A stretch of 10,361 nt of DNA from Bacteroidota bacterium (lineage in GTDB: Bacteria; Bacteroidota; Kryptoniia; Kryptoniales; JAKASW01). The position numbers were made by a program, and so were the translations under genes. Positions within the stretch are counted from its first letter, which is position 1, and each line of letters begins with the position of its first letter. This document shows positions 1-6,257 of the stretch, one piece after another. The stretch lies in contig JAJYGB010000557.1 of assembly GCA_021785235.1 (NCBI GenBank), positions 1-10,361 on the forward strand, written 5' to 3'. Under the pieces are notes generated by a model. The model worked only from the letters and a program-made list of their open reading frames with translations. It was not told the origin of the DNA and made no database searches.

Positions 1-1
1 T

Positions 2-376
2 ATGGTAATCGGCGTGTTCGGTCTGACCCTGGTCCCATTCATGGTGTGGGACCTGCACGCGTTCCGCGCACACGGGCCGCTTGCTATCCAGCTCGCTTAT
101 GTATCGACAGGGACGATTCTCGGTGCAATTGTTCTCGCGGTACTCCTTGGATTAGCAGCAAAGAATGTGGAAGACGTGCTCTATTATTCCGGTATTGTCC
201 TATTTGGAATTGTGTTGCTCGCTTTCGTCACCAGGGCAGCTGAAGTTGGTTTTCAGGTCGCGGTGTTCAAACACGGCTTCGACATTGGGTACTTCATTTT
301 CAGTGTGCCATTTCTAGTCTCGGTTCTGCGGATCGAGCCTCAAATCGGAAATCCGGCCGTCTCCCGGCACCTGTGA
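2..376 (+). CDS. Multi-pass membrane protein, C-terminal part (unidentified)
   Basis: This open frame runs from the window edge to a TGA at 374-376. The first ATG lies at base 2, so neither a ribosome site nor the true start can be seen, and the protein is probably cut by the window. The visible 124 residues are strongly hydrophobic. Likely membrane helices lie at about residues 2-17, 29-52, 60-77 and 91-108, separated by short loops with a few charged residues (for example KNVED at about 54-58 and FKHG at about 89-92). The tail after the last helix is short and polar. No catalytic motif or family signature is recognised, so no function is proposed. The gene points the same way as the operon that begins at 628, but a gap of about 250 bp separates them, so co-transcription is doubtful. 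Confidence that it is coding rests on the consistent helix/loop pattern. Confidence 0.6.
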   Translation: MVIGVFGLTLVPFMVWDLHAFRAHGPLAIQLAYVSTGTILGAIVLAVLLGLAAKNVEDVLYYSGIVLFGIVLLAFVTRAAEVGFQVAVFKHGFDIGYFIFSVPFLVSVLRIEPQIGNPAVSRHL

Positions 377-627
377 GGATTGTCGGGAAACGGTCGGAAA
401 TCGGTGCCTTGAAAGATGGTCGCCGCCGAACTTGTACCTGAAGTCAAAACGGGTTCGGGATCGGGACAAGTCCATTCGTCTCGGAGTGTTTGTGGATTTC
501 ATTTCGGCAGTTCCAGATGGATGAAGGATTGAACCGCATCCTTTGTTAGCATTTTCGTAACCCATCTTTTATATTAATAAAACCGATGGAAACAGTTTCC
601 AAATCCACTAATAGGAGGCACACTCGA
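377..627 (+). other. Intergenic region upstream of the sphingolipid-like operon
   Basis: No convincing gene lies here. An antisense open frame across it is rich in Arg and Ser and has no family resemblance. A small dyad (AAGGAT 524-529, ATCCTT 538-543, loop of 8) lies near the downstream end but lacks a clean T-run, so it is at best a weak terminator for the membrane-protein gene. The stretch 566-582 is conspicuously AT-rich (TATATT at 570-575) and is the likeliest promoter position. No -35 element at 16-18 bp spacing was found; TTGTTA at 543-548 is 21 bp away. If transcription starts near 580, the leader up to the TTG start at 628 is about 45-50 nt. Confidence 0.4.
613..618 (+). promoter_or_regulatory. 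Strong Shine-Dalgarno site that points to a TTG start
   Basis: A perfect AGGAGG lies 9 nt before an in-frame TTG at 628-630. The upstream in-frame ATG at 586 has no purine-rich site before it (the preceding bases are ATAAAACCG). This favours TTG 628 as the translation start of the PLP enzyme and makes the bases from 586 part of the 5' leader. Confidence 0.7.
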
Positions 628-1821
628 TTGGACCTATTCCAAAAATGCTATGATTATACTCTTGCAGATGACGTAAAGAAACAGGGACTATATCCATACT
701 CGCATCCCTTCCAGGAAAACGAGGGACCTGTCGTCACTATCAACGGCAGAAAAGTCATAATGGCGGGTTCGAACAATTATTTGGGTCTGACCACTCATCC
801 CAGGGTTCAGGAGGCGGCAAAGAGGGCTATCGACAAGTACGGGACTGGCTGCTCCGGTTCGCGGTATCTGACCGGGACCGTCGATTTGCATATCGAGCTT
901 GAAGAGCGGTTGGCGAAATTTTTGAACAAGGAAGCCTGCCTGACATACTCAACGGGTTTCCAGACAGCACTCGGAGTCATATCTACTCTGGTGTCGCACG
1001 GTGATTACGTCGTTTCTGATCGGGACAATCATGCGTGCATAGTCATGGGTACGCTCATCTCGAAGGGACAGACCGCGGAGCTGGTCCGGTACAAACACAA
1101 CGATGCGAAGAATCTCGAAACTGTGATTTCAAGGATACCCATCGAGGCTCCGAAACTCATCGTGTCTGACGGGGTATTCTCAACCTCGGGCGATATTCTG
1201 GATCTGCCGAGCATAGTCAAGGTCGCGAAGAAGTACAACGCAAGGGTCATGATCGACGATGCGCATGCGGTAGGAGTGATCGGAAAAGGAGGGCGCGGGA
1301 CTGCGAGCCATTTCGGGCTCGAAAAAGAGGTGGACCTAGTGATGGGCACGTTCTCCAAGACTTTCGCTTCGCTCGGAGGTTTTGTCGTCGGAGATAAATC
1401 GGTCATCAATTATCTGAGGCATAATTCTCCTGCCTACATTTTCAGCGCGAGCCCGACACCGGCTTCGGTGGCGGCAGCCATCGAGTCGTTGAAGATTCTC
1501 GAGGAAGAGCCTCAACGGGTCGACCGGCTTATAGAAAACGCGGACCGCGTGAGAAGAGGCCTCAAACAATTGGGCTTCGACGTTCATGAAAACAAGACTG
1601 CGATTGTCCCCGTGATTATCGGCGACACAATGAAGACGCTTTTGTTCTGGAAGAAATTGTTCGAGGCGGGCGTATACGCCAACGCGTTCGTGAGGCCGGG
1701 AGTCCCCGCGGGACAGGAAATGATGAGGACCAGCTACATGGCTACTCACGAACCGGAGCAGCTTGATAAGATAGTCGAATTGTTCGGAGTAATCGGAAGA
1801 GAACTCGGAGTTATCGCTTGA
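628..1821 (+). CDS. spt: Serine palmitoyltransferase-like alpha-oxoamine synthase (PLP enzyme)
   Basis: A PLP-dependent alpha-oxoamine synthase, family of SPT, KBL (2-amino-3-ketobutyrate CoA ligase) and BioF. SPT condenses L-serine with a long-chain acyl thioester to give 3-ketosphinganine, the first committed step of sphingolipid synthesis. Counting from the TTG at 628 (397 aa; start [11 protein letters not shown]), the conserved PLP-stacking His is about 135 (DNHACI), the IDDAHAVG motif with the pyridine-binding Asp is about 209-216, and the Schiff-base Lys is about 244 in [13 protein letters not shown]. The segment [18 protein letters not shown] and the C-terminal [10 protein letters not shown] resemble FCB-group SPT-like proteins more than KBL or BioF. 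The in-frame ATG at 586 would add 14 polar residues without a ribosome site. No bioA/bioD or tdh neighbours are present, which also argues against biotin or threonine metabolism. The acyltransferase 57 bp downstream supports a lipid role. Substrate specificity is inferred, and a KBL-type activity is the main alternative. Confidence 0.85.
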   Translation: MDLFQKCYDYTLADDVKKQGLYPYSHPFQENEGPVVTINGRKVIMAGSNNYLGLTTHPRVQEAAKRAIDKYGTGCSGSRYLTGTVDLHIELEERLAKFLNKEACLTYSTGFQTALGVISTLVSHGDYVVSDRDNHACIVMGTLISKGQTAELVRYKHNDAKNLETVISRIPIEAPKLIVSDGVFSTSGDILDLPSIVKVAKKYNARVMIDDAHAVGVIGKGGRGTASHFGLEKEVDLVMGTFSKTFASLGGFVVGDKSVINYLRHNSPAYIFSASPTPASVAAAIESLKILEEEPQRVDRLIENADRVRRGLKQLGFDVHENKTAIVPVIIGDTMKTLLFWKKLFEAGVYANAFVRPGVPAGQEMMRTSYMATHEPEQLDKIVELFGVIGRELGVIA

Positions 1822-1878
1822 CCGGGAGATGCACTTCAACCATACTTCTATACGTGAAGCACAAAAAAGAGGAAAGCA

Positions 1879-2997
1879 ATGAGCCCAATCAGTATTGAGC
1901 CCGTCCGTACGAAGAAGGATCTGATGTCCTTCATAAAATTGCCGTGGAAGATCTACAAAGATGATCCTTACTGGGTTCCGCCGCTTTTGATGGACCGGAA
2001 GAAATTGCTGGATACAAAGAAGAATCCGTTTTATCTCCATTCCGAAATGGAGATGTTCCTCGCGAAAAGAGACGGGGAATTCGTCGGAAGGATTGCGGCG
2101 ATCATAAACCACAATCATAACAAGTTTCAGGAAGAAGAGATCGGCTTCTTTGGCTTTTTCGAGTCGGTCAACGACCAGGCTGTCGCAAACGCCCTTTTCG
2201 ACGCTTCGAAAGACTGGATAAAGAAGAAGGGGTTCTCATCGATGCGCGGCCCCATGAACCCTTCGACCAACGACGAGGTCGGTCTTCTCGTGGAAGGATT
2301 CGACAGTAATCCGCGCATACTGATGACCTACAACCCTAAATATTACCTTGATCTCTATACCAATTACGGGCTCAAGAAAGAAAAGGACCTATTCGCCTAT
2401 CACGTCAACAAGGACAAGGTTTTTACAGATAAGCTCGAGCGCGTGACCAGGATGATAACGCACAAGGAAGGCCTCACGTTCAGAGGCATTAAAATGAAAG
2501 AGCTGAAACAGGAAATAAAGAAGGTAAAAGAAGTTTATAATGACGCCTGGAGCAAGAACTGGGGTTTCGTTCCGATGACCGATGAGGAATTCGACTTCCT
2601 CGCGGAGGACCTTAAGCAGGTTGTCGAACCCGACCTTGCCATATTTGCCGAAGTGAACGGCAAACCGATCGGGTTTGCATTGTCGCTTCCTGACATCAAT
2701 CAGGCCCTGAAGCATAACAAGAACGGTCACTTGCTTCCCGGTGTTTATCATCTCCTTACCAAGAAGAAAAAGATTCATTGGGTCAGGATCATGGTCCTAG
2801 GAGTGATCCGGAGCTATCAGCAAACCGGTATTGCGGCCGTGTTGTTTTACGAAACGGCGAAGCGCGCGGTAAAGCTCGGTTATTTTGACGGGGAAGCGTC
2901 CTGGGTGCTTGAAGATAACCTGATGATGAACCGCAGTGCTGACCTGCTGAACGCGACAAAATACAAGACATACAGAGTCTACAAGAAAGATTTCTAA
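1879..2997 (+). CDS. GNAT-fold acyltransferase, YghO-like; candidate bacterial ceramide synthase
   Basis: A 372-aa soluble protein with no signal peptide or membrane helix. The N-terminus (FIKLPWKIYKDDPYWVPPL, about residues 18-36), then KNPFYLHSEMEMFLAKRDGEFVGRI-like sequence around 48-72, matches the pattern I know from E. coli YghO-type proteins. The segment RGPMNPSTNDEVGLLV at about 123-138 is another conserved block. The C-terminal half carries a GNAT-like core: AIFAEVNGKPIGFALSLPD at about 254-272, then a beta-strand and an acyl-CoA-binding-like loop YQQTGIAAVLF at about 313-323. Proteins annotated as GNAT acyltransferases near spt include the Caulobacter ceramide synthase bCerS, which N-acylates sphingoid bases; this is established for that organism and inferred here. 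The start at 1879 has AGAGGA 6-7 nt upstream. It follows the SPT-like gene by 57 bp and precedes ilvE by 17 bp, so one transcript is likely. The N-acyl acceptor cannot be read from the sequence. Confidence 0.72.
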   Translation: MSPISIEPVRTKKDLMSFIKLPWKIYKDDPYWVPPLLMDRKKLLDTKKNPFYLHSEMEMFLAKRDGEFVGRIAAIINHNHNKFQEEEIGFFGFFESVNDQAVANALFDASKDWIKKKGFSSMRGPMNPSTNDEVGLLVEGFDSNPRILMTYNPKYYLDLYTNYGLKKEKDLFAYHVNKDKVFTDKLERVTRMITHKEGLTFRGIKMKELKQEIKKVKEVYNDAWSKNWGFVPMTDEEFDFLAEDLKQVVEPDLAIFAEVNGKPIGFALSLPDINQALKHNKNGHLLPGVYHLLTKKKKIHWVRIMVLGVIRSYQQTGIAAVLFYETAKRAVKLGYFDGEASWVLEDNLMMNRSADLLNATKYKTYRVYKKDF

Positions 2998-3014
2998 ACG
3001 GAGGTTCCTCGACG

Positions 3015-3938
3015 ATGGCAGTGAAGAAAGTCGAAAAGATATGGATGAACGGAAAACTTGTCAACTGGGATGATGCCAAGATACATGTCCTCTCTCATGT
3101 AATACACTACGGCTCAAGTTGGTTCGAAGGAATCCGCTGTTATGATACGAAAAAAGGCTCCGGGGTTTTCAGGCTCGATGAGCACCTGAGACGGCTCGAG
3201 AACTCCGCGAAGATTTACAGGGCGGAGATACCTTATTCGCGCGAAGAGATGAAGCAGGCTGTGATGGATACGATCCGTGCGAACAAGATGAAAGCGTGCT
3301 ACATTCGCCCTGTGGCGTACAGGGGATACGGTGACGTCGGCGTCAACCCCATACACAACCCCATCGACTTTGCCGTTGCCGTTTGGGATTGGGGTCAGTA
3401 CCTCGGCAGCGGGGCGGTCGATGAAGGCATCGACGTGTGCGTCTCGAGCTGGAGGCGTCCGATACCCGACACTTTTCCGACCATGGCAAAGACCGGCGGA
3501 AATTATATGAATTCCCAGCTCATCAAGCTTGAGGCACTCGCGAACGGATATGTGGAAGGGATTGCCCTCGACGCCAACGGCTACATCAGCGAAGGAAGCG
3601 GAGAGAATATTTTCGTAGTCCACGACGGGATCCTGTTCACCACGCCGTTGCGCTCTGCCATCCTTCCGGGCATAACGAGATTGAGCATTATGACGCTGGC
3701 TGAAGAAGCCGGCATCGAGGTCAGGGAAGAAGTAATGCTGCGTGAAATACTCTATCTCGCCGAAGAGGTGTTCTTCGCCGGGACCGCGGCAGAGATTACC
3801 CCGATCCGATCTGTGGATAAGATAAAAGTGGGAGACGGGAAACCCGGTCCCATTACTCGCGAGATGCAGAAACGGTTCTTCAACATCGTGAAGGATGGCG
3901 AAGACAAGCACGACTGGCTGACATTCGTTTATGACTAA
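3015..3938 (+). CDS. ilvE: Branched-chain amino-acid aminotransferase
   Basis: A class IV PLP aminotransferase of normal IlvE length (307 aa). It interconverts leucine, isoleucine or valine with the matching 2-oxo acids, using 2-oxoglutarate/glutamate, in the cytoplasm. Visible signatures are the N-terminal WMNGKLVNWDDAKIHVLSH, SSWFEGIRCY (35-43), the substrate-side loop YIRPVAYRGYGDVGVNP (96-112), the Schiff-base Lys 159 in TMAKTGGNYMNSQL, Glu193 in ISEGSGENIF, the PLP-phosphate loop RSAILPGITR (213-222) and Thr257 in AGTAAEITP. All expected catalytic residues are present. GGAGG at 3000-3004 sits 10 nt before the ATG, and only 17 bp separate it from the acyltransferase gene. In its setting it may supply 2-oxo acids that prime iso-branched fatty acids, besides its role in amino-acid synthesis; the lipid link is inference. 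A D-amino-acid or aminodeoxychorismate lyase-type class IV enzyme is unlikely given the IlvE-specific motifs. Confidence 0.95.
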   Translation: MAVKKVEKIWMNGKLVNWDDAKIHVLSHVIHYGSSWFEGIRCYDTKKGSGVFRLDEHLRRLENSAKIYRAEIPYSREEMKQAVMDTIRANKMKACYIRPVAYRGYGDVGVNPIHNPIDFAVAVWDWGQYLGSGAVDEGIDVCVSSWRRPIPDTFPTMAKTGGNYMNSQLIKLEALANGYVEGIALDANGYISEGSGENIFVVHDGILFTTPLRSAILPGITRLSIMTLAEEAGIEVREEVMLREILYLAEEVFFAGTAAEITPIRSVDKIKVGDGKPGPITREMQKRFFNIVKDGEDKHDWLTFVYD

Positions 3939-3949
3939 CTTCGCGAGAA

Positions 3950-4525
3950 ATGACAGAAAATATAGCGGAACAGAACAGCCTGTGGCATAATTTCTTCCGG
4001 AAAGCTACAGAAGAAGACAATTCCATCGAGGGGCTGCTATCGAAGGTGCCAATCTTCTCGAAGCTTACCGAAAGAGAGTTGCGCCGGTTGGGCTCTATCG
4101 TCCACAGGAGGGAATACGCTGCCGACGAGTTCGTTTTCAGTCAGGGGGACCCCGGGCTTGGTATGTATGTCGTTGAAGAGGGCCAGGTCGATATCCTGCT
4201 TACCGAACCTGATGGCAGTCAGAGGCAGCTTGCGGTATTGAACCCCGGCGATTTTTTCGGCGAGTTGTCGCTCCTTGACGAATCTCCGCGAAGCGCCTCT
4301 GCCGTAGCGAAGACCAATTCGAAAATCATCGGTTTCTTCAGGCCCGATCTTGTCGACTTGTTGAACCGCTCCCCTAAATCGGGCACGAAAATTCTGTTTA
4401 AGCTCGGAGAGGTAATAGGTGCACGCCTCCGGATTACAAACGAGCAGCTTGGAAAATTGAGCGCTGAATTGGAAAGCAGACCGAACAAGAAAGAGGGAGG
4501 ACGCCATGTCAACCGTCAGTCTTAA
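3950..4525 (+). CDS. Cyclic-nucleotide-binding-domain protein
   Basis: A 191-aa protein with one cNMP-binding domain (about residues 27-150) and no DNA-binding helix-turn-helix after it, so it is not a CRP/FNR regulator. The domain begins LLSKVPIFSKLTERELRRLG. It includes the strand-turn segment FVFSQGDPGLGMYVVEEGQV and the phosphate-binding cassette DFFGELSLLDESPRSASA (about 101-118). In the cassette the ribose-contacting Glu105 and phosphate-contacting Arg114 are kept, so nucleotide binding looks possible. The remainder (about 150-191) is a charged helix rich in Lys and Glu, ending in a basic tail. The start lies 11 bp after ilvE with only a weak purine stretch (GCGAGAA) before it, suggesting translational coupling. 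The stop overlaps the start of the next gene by 20 bp. It could be a free-standing cNMP sensor that acts on a partner protein; the ligand and partner are unknown. Confidence 0.88.
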   Translation: MTENIAEQNSLWHNFFRKATEEDNSIEGLLSKVPIFSKLTERELRRLGSIVHRREYAADEFVFSQGDPGLGMYVVEEGQVDILLTEPDGSQRQLAVLNPGDFFGELSLLDESPRSASAVAKTNSKIIGFFRPDLVDLLNRSPKSGTKILFKLGEVIGARLRITNEQLGKLSAELESRPNKKEGGRHVNRQS

Positions 4526-4976
4526 GAAGATCCTGGTGCCTCAGGACTTTTCGGAGTATTCCCTTCATGCCCTGAAGTATGCAGTCACCTTCGCGGAGCT
4601 TTTCAAATCGGAGCTGATAGTCCTCCACATCGTCGAGCCGATTGTCTATCCGGCCGATTTCAGCTTCGGGCAGGTGAGCATCCCCGCGATGGAAGAGGAA
4701 ATACGCAAGCATAGCGAAGAGCAGTTGAATGAACTGGTAGAAAGGGAGATTCCTGCCGGGATCAAAGCGACTCCTATAATAAGAGTCGGAAAGCCTTTCA
4801 TTGAAATAGTCGAGGTGGCAAAGGGGGAGAACGCCGACCTCATAGTAATCTCTTCGCATGGAAGGACTGGCATGGATCACGTGCTCTTCGGGAGTACCGC
4901 CGACAAAGTCGTCAGAAAAGCACCCTGTCCCGTACTCACGATCCGACCACACGAACACGAGTTTGTACTTCCCTGA
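4506..4976 (+). CDS. Universal stress protein, UspA family
   Basis: A single-domain Usp of normal length (156 aa). The first strand and loop read KKILVPQDFSEYSLHALKYA, with the Asp that contacts adenine near residue 14. The strand LIVLHIVEPI follows at about 37-46, and the C-terminal nucleotide loop is ISSHGRTGMDHVLFGST at about 115-131. The ATP-binding Usp motif is G-2x-G-9x-G-S/T; here the second Gly (119) and the G-S pair (129-130) are kept but the first Gly is Ser116, so ATP binding is possible but not certain. The ending CPVLTIRP is typical of the family. GGGAGGA lies 5-6 nt before the ATG, and the start is 20 bp inside the CNBD gene, so the two are co-translated. The pairing suggests a nucleotide-responsive stress function, though the exact role of such proteins is rarely known. 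Confidence 0.93.
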   Translation: MSTVSLKKILVPQDFSEYSLHALKYAVTFAELFKSELIVLHIVEPIVYPADFSFGQVSIPAMEEEIRKHSEEQLNELVEREIPAGIKATPIIRVGKPFIEIVEVAKGENADLIVISSHGRTGMDHVLFGSTADKVVRKAPCPVLTIRPHEHEFVLP

Positions 4977-5023
4977 CGGGAACAAATTCGGGGAAATAAT
5001 CTGTTAGGGATGTATCGTTGCCG

Positions 5024-5044
5024 GGCCGCGCCTGACTGGCGGCC
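5024..5044 (+). repeat. GC-rich hairpin between the Usp and lipoprotein genes
   Basis: GGCCGC at 5024-5029 pairs with GCGGCC at 5039-5044 around a 9-nt loop. It lies in the 111-bp gap 4977-5087. No T-run follows, so it is not a standard intrinsic terminator. It might mark an mRNA processing or stability boundary between the operon and the lipoprotein gene. The rest of the gap holds only the Shine-Dalgarno sequence (AAGGGAG) of the next gene and no clear promoter. Confidence 0.35.
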
Positions 5045-5087
5045 GCGAATTACGTCGTCCAGGTAATTTCCACGAAAGGGAGTACGT

Positions 5088-6236
5088 ATGAAACTCCGGT
5101 TGTCGGTCTTAATATTCCTCCTTCCCCTCGTGTTCAACATCGGGTGCAGCTCGCTTGGCGGAACAAAAGTCTACAGGAATCCGGATTACAGCGCAGCGGA
5201 CCTGGGTTACCTGCAGATCGGAATGCCGGCCTTACCGAACCTCCCCGCAGATGACTGGCTTAATGCTTCCCCGGGTATTGTGGATAGTCTTCAGGGTAAG
5301 GTCGTCCTGTTTGATTTTTGGGATTATACATGCGTGAACTGCATCAGAACACTGCCTTATTTGAAGGAGTGGTACAAGCGGTACGCGAAGGATGGCTTGG
5401 TCATCATCGGTGTCCATTGCCCTGAGTTCCAGTTTGCGCAGAAAGGTCGGAACCTTGAGGCTGCCGTCGAGAAATTCGGTCTGAAGTATCCCATCGTTAT
5501 GGATAACGATTTCAGGTTATGGAATGAATTCGGTAACAACTCCTGGCCCGAGGAATACCTCTTCGATGGGAACGGCGTACTGCGATACAATCATGTCGGC
5601 GAGGGTGAGTATGGAAATACCGAATCGATGATCCAGAAACTCCTGAAAGCGTCGGACCCGAAGCTAAGCTTCCCGCCTGTCATGCAGCCGCTCCGTCCCA
5701 CGGATGTCCCGGGGGCGGTCTGCTACCTTCCCACTTCAGAAACCTACCTCGGATACAAAATAGGGAAGATCGGAAATGAGGAGGGCTATACCGACGACCG
5801 GGTCGTGAATTATCCTGCGCCGAAGAGCATCGAAAAAGACAGGTTCTATCTTGTTGGGGAGTGGAAAATACGGGCTCAATACGTGCGCTACACGGGCGAT
5901 CCCGGGAAAGGCAAGTTGCTCATGAACTACGCGGCTTCTTCCGTGAACCTTGTCATACGGCCGGACACCTCGGGCCTGCCGCGCCCCGACGAGCACGATA
6001 CATTCAGGGTTTATGTGTATCGGGATGGTCTTCCGGTGCCGGAGGGGGACAGACCTTCAGGAATGCGGTCGGATGAATCAGGGAGGACCTATATCACCGT
6101 GACAAACCCGGGAATGTACGATATCATAGAGGACAAGAAATACGGGAGACACTTGCTGACGCTTGAGCCGCGCTCCGATGCCTTTGCGGCCTACTCGTTT
6201 ACGTTCGGTACGGCCTGCGATACCTCCGGAAGTTAG
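5088..6236 (+). CDS. Thioredoxin-like (TlpA/AhpC-TSA) lipoprotein with DipZ-type C-terminal domain
   Basis: A 382-aa exported thiol-disulfide protein. Residues 1-20 form a lipoprotein signal (basic MKLRLS, hydrophobic core, then FNIGC with Cys20 as lipid site). Asn at -3 departs from the usual Leu, so lipidation is likely but not textbook. The thioredoxin fold spans about 45-190: the strand KVVLFDFWDYTCVNCIRTLPYL carries the redox pair Cys82-Val-Asn-Cys85, GLVIIGVHCPEF is the next strand, and Pro154 in NSWPEEYLFD is the cis-Pro position. Residues about 218-376 (YLGYKIGK, FYLVGEWKI, SSVNLVI, then the closing AYSFTFG) match the C-terminal domain that follows the thioredoxin fold in DipZ-like proteins, a beta-rich module. 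Its likely place is the periplasmic face of a membrane, reducing or oxidising protein thiols; the substrate is unknown. AAGGGAG precedes the ATG by 5 nt. It is convergent with the response regulator gene, 21 bp away. Confidence 0.88.
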   Translation: MKLRLSVLIFLLPLVFNIGCSSLGGTKVYRNPDYSAADLGYLQIGMPALPNLPADDWLNASPGIVDSLQGKVVLFDFWDYTCVNCIRTLPYLKEWYKRYAKDGLVIIGVHCPEFQFAQKGRNLEAAVEKFGLKYPIVMDNDFRLWNEFGNNSWPEEYLFDGNGVLRYNHVGEGEYGNTESMIQKLLKASDPKLSFPPVMQPLRPTDVPGAVCYLPTSETYLGYKIGKIGNEEGYTDDRVVNYPAPKSIEKDRFYLVGEWKIRAQYVRYTGDPGKGKLLMNYAASSVNLVIRPDTSGLPRPDEHDTFRVYVYRDGLPVPEGDRPSGMRSDESGRTYITVTNPGMYDIIEDKKYGRHLLTLEPRSDAFAAYSFTFGTACDTSGS

Positions 6237-6257
6237 CTCTCACGTCCTGAGCGCTTT

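Noticed and set aside
628..1821. Annotation as BioF (8-amino-7-oxononanoate synthase)
   Set aside because: No other biotin gene is near, and the glycine-rich segment and the C-terminal RTSYMATH block look like SPT-type proteins; KBL remains the more serious alternative.
1336..2118. Long antisense frame (260 codons) opposite the SPT-like and acyltransferase genes
   Set aside because: It lies opposite two well-supported genes and crosses their boundary. Its composition is atypical (rich in Arg, His, Phe and Cys) and no family motif is seen.
3114..3911. Antisense frame (265 codons) opposite ilvE
   Set aside because: It mirrors the intact aminotransferase in codon phase and shows no motif; it is best explained as a by-product of codon usage on the coding strand.
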